55,000 nt of DNA from Rhizobium vallis (GCF_003985155.1 NZ_ML133705.1:1-55000); one strand, 5' to 3'. Positions 25,483-35,095 are shown, counted from the stretch's first letter. The notes: generated by a model from the sequence alone, not told the origin. Numbers and translations: made by a program.

Positions 25483-25878
25483 TCAAACACCGTCCGGAGG
25501 CACAAAGAAGCAGTTAACGCGGTATTTCCCATCCCGCCCCATCCCCGCAGCGTCAGATCGGTCATCTGTGGGCTGAAGGCAGATGTGATAGTGATAGTCT
25601 TGAGATGGAATCTCCCTTCCGTAAGGGATTAACAATAGCTGATTTCTGGTCACAAGATGATGGTCTCCCGGATGAAGGTGAATTGAGAATCCGAACGGCC
25701 CTTTCGTGACGTCCGAACTCGGAATCGCTTGGCAGTCACCATCGACATCGTTGCCATTGCAACAGGCGGGCGGGTAGGTCCAAGTGCCAGCCGCCATGTG
25801 GGCATCGCTCGGTGCGAACAGACCCATCAATAAAACCGCAAAAGGCACCATAAGTGCTGTTGCAGGTGAGGAAACCAT
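25483..25878 (-). CDS. Exported protein with Cys/His-rich mature part
   Basis: A 131-aa protein with an N-terminal signal peptide (ALMVPFAVLLMGLFAPSDA|HM). The mature domain has YPPACCNGNDVDGDCQAIP, then IHLHPGDHH and DYHYHICLQ, with four or five Cys and many His, suggesting disulfides and possibly metal binding. Related short exported proteins occur across Rhizobiales without known function. The ATG at 25878 fits the signal peptide. Codon use is less GC-rich than in its neighbours. Confidence 0.75.
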   Translation of the reverse strand: MVSSPATALMVPFAVLLMGLFAPSDAHMAAGTWTYPPACCNGNDVDGDCQAIPSSDVTKGPFGFSIHLHPGDHHLVTRNQLLLIPYGREIPSQDYHYHICLQPTDDRSDAAGMGRDGKYRVNCFFVPPDGV

Positions 25879-26123
25879 GGACCGCCCCCAGCGTAGTCCT
25901 TCGGCTTAGTGAGCCTATTGGATTGTGCGCTCAATTCATCGGGAATGGGAGGCAATAGTTTGTGTGAAAGCACGTGGCTTCGTTGGACCGGGAGTTGGTG
26001 GCATTTGCTACATAACATCAAAAAAATCCCCACCGAAAACACGTCCTAAAACATGATGGAGGTCGCGCGCGCCGGCGGACTCGGCGATGATGGCGCCGTT
26101 CGTCATTCCGATCACAGAGCCCC

Positions 26124-27146
26124 ATGATCTTCATTCCGCTTCCTTTCGTCATCGCCCTCCTGCTGCTGATCCTTTTCGTCGCCGTCATCCGGCGCGACGA
26201 GGAGATGCAGCCTAGCCGGCCGTTTCTGGCGTTGATCCTGTTGAGCGTCGCGCAGTCGATCCTCTCCGGGCTGCGCTGGGGTTATGGGGTGCAGGCGGTC
26301 GGATATGTCGCGCCCGTCATCGCGGCGCTGGTGCCGCCGCTCGCCTTTGCTGGGGTTTCCCGACTGGTGAGGACCAGTCGGCGGCCTTTGCCGGTGCGGA
26401 TTGCGCTGCATGCCGTGCCCGCCGCGTTCATTCTGGTTCTGATAGCGCTTTGGCGGGACGCGATCGACATCGCGCTGGTGCTGATCTTCGTCGGCTATGC
26501 CCTGGCGATCCTGCTGTTGATGCGGCCGGGCGCGGATGCGCTGCGGCTGGCGCCATTCGAGGGCGCGGTGCCGGCCTATCGGGCGATCATCTTCGCCGCA
26601 GTGGCGCTGTGCGTGTCGGCGGCGGTGGATACTTTCGTGTTTTTCGATTTCACCTGGGCCCATGGCGAACATGCGCTGGCGCTGATCAGTGTCGGAAACC
26701 TTGGCGGCCTCGTCATCCTCGGCGCGGCGGCGGCGGCTGCCAGCCGCAGCCGGGCGCCGGCCGAGACGGTGGAGGCGCCCGCGAAAACCGAGAGGATCGA
26801 TGACAATACGAGCGAAGACAAAGAGACGATCGCCACGATCGACGCGCTGATGGAGGCGAGGAAGCTCTATCGCGACGTCAATCTCAATCTCGACCGGCTC
26901 GCCCGCAAAGCCGGCATCCCCGCCCGCCAGATCTCGGCCGCGATCAACCGGGCGATGGACAAGAACGTCTCGCAATATGTCAACGACTACAGGATCGCCG
27001 AAGCCTGCCGGCTGCTATCTGGCACGGAGAAGCCGGTGACCGAGGTGATGTTCGAGGTCGGCTTCCAGACGAAGTCCAATTTCAACCGGGAATTCCGCCG
27101 GGTGACTGACATGACGCCGGTGGCTTGGAGGCAGAGGGAGGGGTGA
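26124..27146 (+). CDS. Membrane-anchored AraC-family regulator
   Basis: A 340-aa protein. About seven N-terminal membrane helices (1-210, from IPLPFVIALLLLILFVAVI on) are followed by a cytoplasmic linker and a C-terminal AraC domain (about 235-338: EARKLYRDVNLNLDRLARKAG, QYVNDYRIAEACRLL, EVMFEVGFQTKSNFNREFRRV). The layout is that of membrane-embedded AraC regulators that sense an envelope signal. It may regulate the exporter downstream, but repeats and the GIY-YIG gene stand between. Confidence 0.9.
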   Translation: MIFIPLPFVIALLLLILFVAVIRRDEEMQPSRPFLALILLSVAQSILSGLRWGYGVQAVGYVAPVIAALVPPLAFAGVSRLVRTSRRPLPVRIALHAVPAAFILVLIALWRDAIDIALVLIFVGYALAILLLMRPGADALRLAPFEGAVPAYRAIIFAAVALCVSAAVDTFVFFDFTWAHGEHALALISVGNLGGLVILGAAAAAASRSRAPAETVEAPAKTERIDDNTSEDKETIATIDALMEARKLYRDVNLNLDRLARKAGIPARQISAAINRAMDKNVSQYVNDYRIAEACRLLSGTEKPVTEVMFEVGFQTKSNFNREFRRVTDMTPVAWRQREG

Positions 27147-27154
27147 GGGGTGAG

Positions 27155-27497
27155 GGGTGAGGTCACCCGCCCTCGTCCTTCGAGGCTCCGGCCTTCGGCC
27201 TACGCACCTCAGGATGAGGGCTGATCGTTGTGCTCCGTAGCTGGCGGGCCCTCTCTCCAGCCTCATCCTGAGGTGCCCCGCAGGGGCCTCGAAGGACGGG
27301 GCTGGCCACCGGCTTCGGCAAATGCGGATGTTGAAGGGGTCCATCAGCCGCCCTCGTCCTTCGAGGCTCCGGCTTTTGGCCTGCGCACCTCAGGATGAGG
27401 GCTGATCGTGGTGCCATGGGGCTGGGGCGCCCTCTCTCCAGCCTCATCCTGAGGTGCCCCGAAGGGGCCTCGAAGGACGGGGCTGGCCACCCGCCAC
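27155..27497. repeat. Composite family A repeat units
   Basis: A unit of roughly 185 bp (family-A head, spacer with GCCCTCTCTCCAGC, inverted family-A copy, then GGCTTCGGCAAATGCGGATG) occurs at 27160-27345 and again, truncated, at 27346-27497. The same composite recurs at 29281-29620. Confidence 0.8.
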
Positions 27498-27794
27498 TTA
27501 CTCAGCTTCGACCGGCCCGCGTTTCGACAATTCCGGCAAGGCCTCGTAATCCATGGCGATCAGCGCCTCCTTCTTGCGGCGCGACCAGCCCTTGATCTGC
27601 CGCTCTCGGGCGATGGCGTCGATGATGAGGTCGTAGGTTTCGGTGAAGACGAGTTCGACGGGACGGCGCTTGGCGGTGTAGCCGTCATAGATTCCGGCAT
27701 TGTGCTCCCAGACACGCGCCTCGATCTCCTGCTTGGTGAGACCGGTGTAATATGAGCCGTCGCTGCAGCGCAGGATGTAGACCGTGACTTCCAT
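27498..27794 (-). CDS. GIY-YIG nuclease-domain protein (copy 1)
   Basis: A 98-aa single-domain GIY-YIG protein (YhbQ/UPF0213 type): VYILRCSDGSYYTGLT contains the GIY and YIG equivalents, ARVWEHNAG the conserved Arg and His, and KGWSRRKKEALI the basic helix. Such proteins are small nucleases of unclear role. An inverted copy at 38804-39100 differs at only two residues (Leu56/Arg, Glu88/Ala). The start is fixed by the match between the copies. Confidence 0.9.
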   Translation of the reverse strand: MEVTVYILRCSDGSYYTGLTKQEIEARVWEHNAGIYDGYTAKRRPVELVFTETYDLIIDAIARERQIKGWSRRKKEALIAMDYEALPELSKRGPVEAE

Positions 27795-27839
27795 TGGGGC
27801 GAGGCTAGCATGGTGGGAATATGGGCGGCAAGCATACAG

Positions 27840-28040
27840 CCCAGCCACCCGCCCCCGTCCTTCGAGGCTTCGCCCTGCGGGCTACGCACCTCAGGATGAG
27901 GGCTAACCGGTGTGGCTGAGGCTGGTCGTTGTGCCGTGGCGCTGTGATCTGCGGCGAGACCGGCCGCGAGTTTCCTCCGACTTCATCCTGAAGTGCCCCG
28001 TGAGGTGCCTCGAAGGGCGAGGGCGGCCACCGCGTCTCCT
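27840..28040. repeat. Family A repeats upstream of the HlyD gene
   Basis: Copies at about 27850-27905 and 27975-28030 in opposite orientation. The promoter of the exporter operon must lie between these and 28135. Confidence 0.75.
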
Positions 28041-28134
28041 TGGCCGGCCAACCACCACGTACACAATCGCGATCCAGCACCGCCTGAAACATGTTCGAGG
28101 TCGCGATTTTCCAGGCGGTGGCCATGCTGGCGGC

Positions 28135-29334
28135 ATGAACACGACATCGGAACATGAACGAGACCTTGCCGCCAAGCTGAGATCGCTTTCGATCGAGCCC
28201 GCGGCTTTCAAGATGGAGCCGCCGGAGCGAAGAAGCCGGCGGTGGGGGAGGCCTCAGATGCTGGCCCTTGCGGCGGCGTCGCTGGCGGCGGTTCTGCTCT
28301 ATCGGCCGGCTGCGCTGGAGCGGATCGAGAGCGGGCTTGCGAGACTTGTGGGCGGGGATGCTGTGATATCGGCTGATGGCGCGGCGGTGCCCGATGGCGG
28401 GGCGGCGGATAAGGCTGCGTCCGCCGGGAGTACGACTGCGCCGGCCCAGGGCACGGTTGCGTCGACCCGGGGTACGACTACGCCAACCCGGGAAATCACC
28501 GGCTCCGGTTATGTCGTGGCGCCCAATATCGCCACCGTCTTTTCCAAATATGAGGGTCGGATCGTCGACGTCGAGGTGGAGGCGGGCGATCGGGTCGTGG
28601 CCGGGCAGGTGCTGGTGCGGCTCGACGATGCGGGGGCGCGTTTTGCGCTTCGGGGGGCGGAGATATCGGCGCGGGCGGCGGCGCTGGCGGTTGAGGCGCG
28701 GGCAATCGCGTTGGCGCAGGCGCGCTCTTCGCTTGATCGCGCCGGGCGGCTTGCCGGGCGCGACGCGATGTCGGCCGAGGCGCTGGAGGCGGCGAAGACG
28801 GCTTTCGATACGGCCGAAAATGCCGCGGAGCAGGCACGGCAGGATGCGGCGAAGGCCGATCTCGATATCGACAAAGCGCGCGAGCAGGTCGAGGCGCTGA
28901 CCGTGCGGGCGCCGATCACGGGCACCGTCACGCGGCTCGACGCGCATGTCGGCGACACGGTGCTTTCGCGGGAAGACAGCGTGCGGGAGAATGAAAGCCT
29001 GCTCGTCATCACCGATACGGCAAGCCTGGTGATCGATGCCGATGTGGCGGAGGCGAACATGGCGCTGGTGCGGCCGGGGATTTCAGGCGAGGCGGTGCTC
29101 GATGGCTTTCCCAATCAGCCCTTCGCGATCGAAGTGGCGAAGATCGCGCCGGTTATTTCCAGGGAGAAGGGAACGGTGACGCTGCGCCTGAGGCTCGCTG
29201 CGCCGCCCCTGGGCATGCGGCCTGCGATGGCGGCGCGCATTCGGCTGGTGGTGGGTGAGGCGGTGGAGTTGGGGGCTGATCACCCGCCCTCGTCCTTCGA
29301 GGCTCCGGCCTTCGGCCTACGCACCTCAGGATGA
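28135..29334 (+). CDS. HlyD/MacA-type periplasmic adaptor with repeat-encoded C-terminus
   Basis: A 399-aa membrane fusion protein. A single helix (about 42-58, MLALAAASLAAVLLY) is followed by an Ala/Thr-rich linker, the first biotinyl-lipoyl half (GYVVAPNIATVFSKYEGRIVD, about 124-144), a long coiled coil (about 185-260), the second lipoyl half (VRAPITGTVTRLDAHVGD) and a beta barrel. The last 16 residues, PPSSFEAPAFGLRTSG, are encoded by an inserted family-A repeat that also supplies the stop. It works with the ATPase and two FtsX-like permeases downstream. Confidence 0.9.
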   Translation: MNTTSEHERDLAAKLRSLSIEPAAFKMEPPERRSRRWGRPQMLALAAASLAAVLLYRPAALERIESGLARLVGGDAVISADGAAVPDGGAADKAASAGSTTAPAQGTVASTRGTTTPTREITGSGYVVAPNIATVFSKYEGRIVDVEVEAGDRVVAGQVLVRLDDAGARFALRGAEISARAAALAVEARAIALAQARSSLDRAGRLAGRDAMSAEALEAAKTAFDTAENAAEQARQDAAKADLDIDKAREQVEALTVRAPITGTVTRLDAHVGDTVLSREDSVRENESLLVITDTASLVIDADVAEANMALVRPGISGEAVLDGFPNQPFAIEVAKIAPVISREKGTVTLRLRLAAPPLGMRPAMAARIRLVVGEAVELGADHPPSSFEAPAFGLRTSG

Positions 29335-29622
29335 GGGCTGATCGGAGTGCCATGCGGCGCTGGCAGGCCCTCTCTCCGGCCTCATCGTGAGATGCCCCGT
29401 AGGGGCCTCGAAGGACGGGGCTGGCCACCGGCTTCGGCAAATGCGGATGTTGAAAGGGGCCATCACCCGCCCTCGTCCTTCGAGGCTCCGGCCTTCGGCC
29501 TACGCACCTCAGGATGAGGGCTGATCGGTGTGCCCAGCGGCTGGCAGGCCCTCTCTGCGGCCTGATCCGAAGGTGCCCCGTAGGGGCCTCGGAGGACGAG
29601 GGCGGCCTCCGGTTCGGCGGCG
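29281..29622. repeat. Composite family A repeats between adaptor and ATPase genes
   Basis: Two composite units, 29281-29463 and 29464-29620, nearly copy those at 27160-27497. They start inside the HlyD reading frame and fill the gap to the ATPase gene, so they may form hairpins within the operon mRNA. Confidence 0.85.
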
Positions 29623-29665
29623 GACCTTCAATCCACGGATTCATGAACCACCAAGGAGCACTGCA

Positions 29666-30364
29666 ATGACCAACACAGATGAACCATACATCGCCCTTGC
29701 CGGCGTCAGGAAGTCCTTCAGGATCGGCGGGGAGACGATCCCGATCTTCTCGGGGCTTGATCTTGCCATTCCGCGCGGCGATTTCGTTGCGGTGATGGGG
29801 CCGTCGGGATCGGGGAAATCGACGCTACTCAATATGCTCGGCGGCATCGACAGCGCTGATGCCGGCGAGATCCGGATCGGGCGCAGCCATCTCGAGCAGA
29901 TGGGTGAGGGGGCGAGGGCCGCCTGGCGGGCGCATGGCATGGGCATCGTCTTCCAGTTCTACAATCTGCTGCCGATGCTGAATGCGGCTGAGAATATCGA
30001 GCTGCCGCTGCTTTTAAAGCCGCTCGGGCGGAAAGAGAGGCGGGCGCGTGTGGATACTGTCATGGAGCTTGTCGGGCTTGCCGGCCGGCAGCGGCAGTTT
30101 CCGTCAAGCATGTCCGGCGGCCAGCAGCAGCGCGTCGGCATTGCGCGCGCCATCGTCGGCGATCCCGATCTCATTCTCTGCGACGAGCCGACCGGCGATC
30201 TCGACCGGAAGTCGGCTAACGATATTCTTGACATGCTGGGCTTCCTCAACCGCGAGCTCGGAAAGACCATCATCATGGTCACCCACGATCCCGAGGCGGC
30301 GGCCTTTGCCCGGCGCACCCTCACGCTCAACAAGGGCGAATTCACCGAGGGGACAGGCCGATGA
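29666..30364 (+). CDS. ABC exporter ATPase (LolD/MacB type)
   Basis: A 232-aa nucleotide-binding protein. Walker A is GPSGSGKST (about 42-50), the Q-loop lies in FQFYNLLPML, the signature MSGGQQQR is near 146-153, Walker B ILCDEPTGDLD near 164-174 and the switch His in VTHD. It belongs to the group that pairs with FtsX-fold permeases (MacAB, LolCDE, DevBCA). AAGGAG precedes the ATG at 29666. Its stop overlaps the next start (ATGA), so it is translated coupled to the permease. Confidence 0.95.
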   Translation: MTNTDEPYIALAGVRKSFRIGGETIPIFSGLDLAIPRGDFVAVMGPSGSGKSTLLNMLGGIDSADAGEIRIGRSHLEQMGEGARAAWRAHGMGIVFQFYNLLPMLNAAENIELPLLLKPLGRKERRARVDTVMELVGLAGRQRQFPSSMSGGQQQRVGIARAIVGDPDLILCDEPTGDLDRKSANDILDMLGFLNRELGKTIIMVTHDPEAAAFARRTLTLNKGEFTEGTGR

Positions 30365-31500
30365 CCCTGCTTGAATTGATGCGGCGCAATGCCTGGCGCA
30401 AGCGGCTGCGGGCGATCCTGCTGATGTTTTCGGTCGGCGCCGCCTTCCTGATCTATGCGCTGACGGCGAGCTTTAGTGCCGGCAGCCAGGGGGCGGCTGA
30501 TGCCAGCGACAACCTGCTCGGCGTCTTCAACAAGGCGGGCCGGGGGCTGCCGCTACCGCTTGCCTATCTCAGCCGGATCGCCGGGGAAGGCGATGTCGCC
30601 GCCGTCGCCTATACCGCGCGCATGCGGGGCTTCGTCGAGGTCGAGAAGAATGTGGTTGCCGTCAGCGCCGCCGATCCCAGGATGATCGCCGCCGCCAATG
30701 GCGAGGCGCTGGGGCTGACGCCGAAGCTGATCGCGGCGCTCGAAGAGGGCGGCGACCGGGTGCTGGTCGGCCGGGCGCTGGCCGAGGCGCAGGGCTGGTC
30801 AGTCGGCCAGCGCATCGGCGTCACCAGCCAGCTGATCAAGGCGGATGGCAGCCGGAACTGGAGCTTTACGATCGCCGGCATTTTCGAGGGCGCCGATGCC
30901 AGCACCGACACCTATTTCATGCTCGCCCGTTACGATGCGATCAATGCCGCCCGCGCCCGGGACAAGGACACGGTCGATGCCGTCGTGGTGCGCCCGCGCG
31001 AGGGCGTTTCACCGGGCAAGCTCGCGGCGCGGATCGACGCGCTGTTTGCCAATTCGGCGGCGCAGACGAGGACGCAATCGGAAAGGCAGTTCCTCGAAGC
31101 CTTCCTCCGGCAATATGCCGATGTCGGCCTGATCGTCGGCCTCGTCGTTGCCGCCGCTTTCGTGACGATCCTGATGATATCGGTCAACACCATGCTCTTT
31201 GCCGTTCGGGAGCGCCGCTTCGAAATCGGCGTGATGAAGGTGCTCGGCTTCAGCAGCGGGCGGATCATGGCGCTCATCCTCGGCGAGACGCTGCTCATCT
31301 TTGCCGTCGGCGGTGCGGGCGGGCTCAGGCTCGCAAAGCTCGCGACACTTGTGATCGGGCCGGAATTCGGCCTGGTCCTCGGTGGGGCCGTGCTGATGAA
31401 ATCCGCCGCCATCATCGCCGGGCTCGGGCTGCTGACCGGGCTTCTGCCGGCTTTCACCGCCATGCGCCTGCCCATCGTCCACGCTTTCAGAACGAGATAA
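30361..31500 (+). CDS. FtsX/MacB-type permease, first subunit
   Basis: A 379-aa permease with four helices in the FtsX pattern: one at about 17-38 (AILLMFSVGAAFLIYALTASF), a 200-residue periplasmic domain, then three C-terminal helices (from LIVGLVVAAAFVTILMISV on). ERRFEIGVMKVLGFSSGRIMAL is the cytoplasmic coupling helix. It starts inside the ATPase stop codon. Confidence 0.92.
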   Translation: MTLLELMRRNAWRKRLRAILLMFSVGAAFLIYALTASFSAGSQGAADASDNLLGVFNKAGRGLPLPLAYLSRIAGEGDVAAVAYTARMRGFVEVEKNVVAVSAADPRMIAAANGEALGLTPKLIAALEEGGDRVLVGRALAEAQGWSVGQRIGVTSQLIKADGSRNWSFTIAGIFEGADASTDTYFMLARYDAINAARARDKDTVDAVVVRPREGVSPGKLAARIDALFANSAAQTRTQSERQFLEAFLRQYADVGLIVGLVVAAAFVTILMISVNTMLFAVRERRFEIGVMKVLGFSSGRIMALILGETLLIFAVGGAGGLRLAKLATLVIGPEFGLVLGGAVLMKSAAIIAGLGLLTGLLPAFTAMRLPIVHAFRTR

Positions 31501-31504
31501 TCCA

Positions 31505-32704
31505 ATGTCGTCAGTGCTCAAGCAGAGTTTTCTCATGATCAGAGTCAATCTCGGCAGCCTGCCGCGGCGGCTTGCGATCTCGCTGTCGATGGCGCTTTCG
31601 GTCGCCCTCGTCGTAACGGTGCTGGCGGGTTTTCTCGCCATGGCGCGCGGTTTCGAAGCCGCACTTGCCGGGGCCGGTTCGCCCGGCATCGCCGTCATTC
31701 TCGGCGGCGGCACCAGCCAGGAGACCGGCTCGGATGTGCCTGCCGAGGCGGTCCGCAGCCTTGCCGCCATGAACGGCGAGACCGGCATTGCCCGCGACGG
31801 CACAGGCGGGCTCGTTCTGTCGCGGGAAGTCGTCGTTCCCATCGATGTCAGGGGCGGCGATGGTGCCGACCAGACGTTGTCGCTCCGGGGCATGGACCTT
31901 GCTGGTCCCGGCTTGCGCGAGCGCGCGTCGATTTCCAAGGGGTGGCTGTTTTCATCGGGCAGCCGCGAGATCGTCGTCGGCGCCCGCATCGCTGAAGCTT
32001 TCCCCGGCTTTGCCGTCGGCGGCACGGTGCGGCTCGGCGCGGTCGACTGGCAGGTCGTCGGGCATTTCACCTCGGGCGGCAGTGCCTTCGAATCCGAGAT
32101 CTGGGCGGACCGGGAAGCGGTGCAATCAGCCTTCGACCGGCAGGGGCAGGTGCAGAGCCTGCGGGTGCGGCTGGACGGCGCGGCCGGATTGGAGGCGCTT
32201 CGCGCACGGCTTTCGGCAATGCCCGGCATGGCGCTCACCGCCGTCTCCGAGGCCGATCTCTATGCGGCGCAGGCCGAGCGCACCGAAAGCCTGATCCGCC
32301 TGTTCGGCTGGCCGATCGCGCTTCTGATGGCGGTGGGCGCGACCGCGGGCGCGCTGAATACGATGATGAGCTCGGTCTCCGACCGCGCCGTCGAGATCGC
32401 CACGCTGCGGCTCCTGGGCTTTGCCCGCCTGCCGGCCTTCGCGGCGACCTGGGTCGAGGCGGTGCTGCTCTCGGCGGCGGGCGCGGCTCTCGGCGTCGTC
32501 GCTTCCCGGCTTGCCTTCGACGGCTGGCAGGCGAGCACGATGGGGGCGAACAATACCAGGATGGCGTTTCAGCTTGTGGTGACGCCCGATGTGGCGCTGA
32601 CGGCAGGTTTGCTGGGGCTTGCGGTCGGGGTGATCGGCGGCGCGCTGCCGGCGCTCGCGGCGGCGCGGCTGCCGCTGAGGGCGGCGTTGGGGGCGAGGGG
32701 GTAG
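31505..32704 (+). CDS. FtsX/MacB-type permease, second subunit
   Basis: A 399-aa paralogue of the preceding permease with the same layout: a first helix around ISLSMALSVALVVTVLAGFL, a periplasmic domain, then three helices with DRAVEIATLRLLGFARLPAF as the coupling segment. The two permeases probably form a heterodimer, as in LolCE. It begins four bases after the first permease stop. The substrate is unknown; neighbouring secreted glycan-binding proteins hint at an envelope role only. Confidence 0.92.
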   Translation: MSSVLKQSFLMIRVNLGSLPRRLAISLSMALSVALVVTVLAGFLAMARGFEAALAGAGSPGIAVILGGGTSQETGSDVPAEAVRSLAAMNGETGIARDGTGGLVLSREVVVPIDVRGGDGADQTLSLRGMDLAGPGLRERASISKGWLFSSGSREIVVGARIAEAFPGFAVGGTVRLGAVDWQVVGHFTSGGSAFESEIWADREAVQSAFDRQGQVQSLRVRLDGAAGLEALRARLSAMPGMALTAVSEADLYAAQAERTESLIRLFGWPIALLMAVGATAGALNTMMSSVSDRAVEIATLRLLGFARLPAFAATWVEAVLLSAAGAALGVVASRLAFDGWQASTMGANNTRMAFQLVVTPDVALTAGLLGLAVGVIGGALPALAAARLPLRAALGARG

Positions 32705-33247
32705 GGAGTGATGCCTTGGCGAGGGGCAACTGCCTTAGAGGACGTGCCGTGTGGCCCCCTCATTTGCCTGCCGGCATCTTCTCCCCGAGGGGAGAAGCGG
32801 GCAAGACGCGAGCTTCGCGTCCACAAGAAAGGCTTACGAGAGGCGAGAGGTTGCCGCGATTCCGCTTCTCCCCAGCGGGGAGAAGATGCCGGCAGGCAGA
32901 TGAGGGGGCTACACGGCAGATCTTTCATTGCTTGGCTTCGGTGAGCGCAAGCGAAAAACCGAATCACCCCTGCAGCCTGAAGGCGAGGTACGTGCCCGAC
33001 CCGGGATTTCGCGATTTATTCGCCTCGGGGTCGATGTTTTCCCGGCTCAAGTTGCAGCTTCCCGGCGCTTTGCGGACCTCGCCGCCGTCGACTGTGGAGT
33101 AAAACCCATAATCGGACCACTGCCGCATTGACACCATCTTATCGCCTTCTTGCCGTGGCCGGTTGCCCCCGCCGCGTCGGATCGGCCGACTCCCCGGTCG
33201 ATTCTCGTGGCGACATAGCGATCCGACGAACAGGGCAACATGGCGAT
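32705..33247. repeat. Family B palindrome and gene-free region
   Basis: A complete family-B element spans 32754-32915 with the CTTCTCCCC cores on both sides. The following 330 bases hold no gene that I can support; they should contain the promoter of the Ply-like gene. Confidence 0.75.
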
Positions 33248-34744
33248 ATGACAGTCTACTATGTGAACTCAGCGACTGGCTCCGACGGCAACAGTGGAAC
33301 GGGCTTGAAATCGGCTTTTGCGACTTTGTCCAAAGTGGAATCCTTGAAGCTGAAACCCGGCGACAGCGTGCTCCTTGCCAAAGGCAGCGTCTTCAACGAG
33401 CAGCTCGATATCAAAGTTTCCGGCAGCGAGGGGGCGCCGATCAAGTTCGGCAGTTACGGCACGGGGGCAGCACCCGTCATCCACGGCACCGGCGATGGCA
33501 TTCACAGCCTCTATGCCACCAACATCGTGATCGAGAACATCAAGATCTCAAATGTCGGCGGCGCGGCCATTTATGCCGGCAATGTCTCGAACTGGACGGT
33601 GCGCAACGTCGAGGTCGACAAGTCTGGCGTGTCGGGCAAATCGGGCTCCGTCACCTTCCGGACCGGTGAGAACATCACCATCGAAAACAGCAAAATAGCA
33701 AACGTCCATGGCGACGGCGTCTGGATCGAAAAGGTCAACGGCGTCAAGTTCCTCAACAACACCGTCACCAACAGCCACGGTACTGCCGCCGATGGCGTGC
33801 AGATGAACGACAGCAGCAATATCCTGATCCACGGCAATCATATCGACCAGACGGGCGCCGCTAGTCCCAAGGGCGTGCTGACGCTCATCCGGCCTGTTAA
33901 CGCAGTGGTCGAGGACAATGTGCTCACCGGCGGCGGCTTCGGCATCAGCGCGCAGGCGGGCAAGACCGTCACCATTCGCGACAACGACATATCGGGATTC
34001 AAGGGCTACGACTGGTCGTTTGCCGTCGCTCTCGGCGAGACGGGCACTGCGAAAGACTACGACATCTCGGGCAACCATATTCATGACGGCGCATGGGGCG
34101 TTGTTGTCACCGCCCCGATCGGCAGCCCGAGTTATGCACGCACGAATATCAACGTCCACAACAACACCTTCGACGACCTGTCGGGGGCGGCGCTGAAGGT
34201 CGACAGGCCGGCATCCGGCTCCTTCCACGACAACACGATCGAGGCCGGCACCACGGCCACCAACATATCGCCTGCTATCCAGGACGCCCATACCTTCCCT
34301 GTCAGCAACAACCACACGGTCGCCAATGTCGAGGCGGCGACGCTTGCGGCCGCCGATGCCACGGCCGCTACGACGACCGAGGCGGCCGCCGATCCGGCGG
34401 TTTCAGCCGTCCATGACAGCCTGAAGATCCTGACCGATACGGGTGCTGCCCATCACGGCAACCTCCTCGAAAACGACAGCTCCGACAACGGCACCCTGGT
34501 GCTTCGCCACTTCGACGGCGAAACCGTCGGCAAGAATGGCCTGACGCTGACCGGCGAATACGGCAACATCCATGTCGAAAGAGACGGCAGCTATGCCTAC
34601 ACTCTCGATGAGACGAAGCTCCCCGCGCATGATAACGGCCATGTGAGCGAGAACTTCAGTTACGGCATCGACGATGGAACCTCGCATCATAGCGACACGG
34701 ACGCGCTGACCGTCTACGTCCATCTGGATGACTTGCTGAAGTAA
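33248..34744 (+). CDS. Ply-like secreted beta-helix protein with Ra/VCBS domain
   Basis: A 498-aa protein. A right-handed parallel beta helix fills about 1-330 (YYVNSATGSDGNSG start, then repeated coils such as NIVIENIKISNVGGAAIYAG and NITIENSKIANVHGDGVWIE). An Ala/Thr linker follows, then one Ra/VCBS domain (about 395-498, GNLLENDSSDNGTLVLRHFDGE and HVERDGSYAYTLDE). PlyA/PlyB exopolysaccharide glycanases of R. leguminosarum have this kind of design and are PrsDE substrates; glycanase activity here is inference. There is no Sec signal. The start at 33248 matches the paralogue at 35350. Confidence 0.85.
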   Translation: MTVYYVNSATGSDGNSGTGLKSAFATLSKVESLKLKPGDSVLLAKGSVFNEQLDIKVSGSEGAPIKFGSYGTGAAPVIHGTGDGIHSLYATNIVIENIKISNVGGAAIYAGNVSNWTVRNVEVDKSGVSGKSGSVTFRTGENITIENSKIANVHGDGVWIEKVNGVKFLNNTVTNSHGTAADGVQMNDSSNILIHGNHIDQTGAASPKGVLTLIRPVNAVVEDNVLTGGGFGISAQAGKTVTIRDNDISGFKGYDWSFAVALGETGTAKDYDISGNHIHDGAWGVVVTAPIGSPSYARTNINVHNNTFDDLSGAALKVDRPASGSFHDNTIEAGTTATNISPAIQDAHTFPVSNNHTVANVEAATLAAADATAATTTEAAADPAVSAVHDSLKILTDTGAAHHGNLLENDSSDNGTLVLRHFDGETVGKNGLTLTGEYGNIHVERDGSYAYTLDETKLPAHDNGHVSENFSYGIDDGTSHHSDTDALTVYVHLDDLLK

Positions 34745-34789
34745 GAGGTGGCGCGACCTCTGTCCGGCATCAGCCTGGGGACTGCATAC

Positions 34790-35095
34790 CCCCAGGATGA
34801 TCCTTCGAGGCGATCCTGCGGATCGCACCTCGGGATAAGGGCTGCAGGAGAGCCACGGGGCTGGTACGCCCTCTCTCCAGCCTCATCCTGAGGTGCCCCG
34901 TAGGGGCCTCGAAGGACGAGGCTGGCCGCCGTTTCGGCAGATACGGATGTTATTGTCGAGCCCAGCCACCCGCCCCCGTCCTTCGAGGCTCCGCCCTCTC
35001 GGGCTCCGCACCTCAGGATGAGGGCTAACCGTTGGCTTTCGAGGCTCGGCCCTCTCGGGCTGCGCGCCTCAGAATACGGTCTGATCGGTCTGTTC
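34790..35095. repeat. Family A repeats between the Ply-like paralogues
   Basis: Copies at about 34800-34835, 34875-34925, 34970-35025 and 35035-35075 in mixed orientation. The last 250 bases before 35350 contain no gene and should include a promoter. Confidence 0.78.

Noticed and set aside
25827..26042. A 71-codon minus-strand frame upstream of the exported protein
   Set aside because: It overlaps the signal peptide region in another frame, has AT-rich non-coding character and no ribosome site.
27805..28947. A 380-codon minus-strand frame
   Set aside because: It crosses family-A repeats and is antisense to the HlyD gene; no recognisable domain.
31009..32238. A 409-codon minus-strand frame over the FtsX permeases
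   Set aside because: Ser/Pro/Arg-rich shadow composition; the plus-strand permeases are complete.
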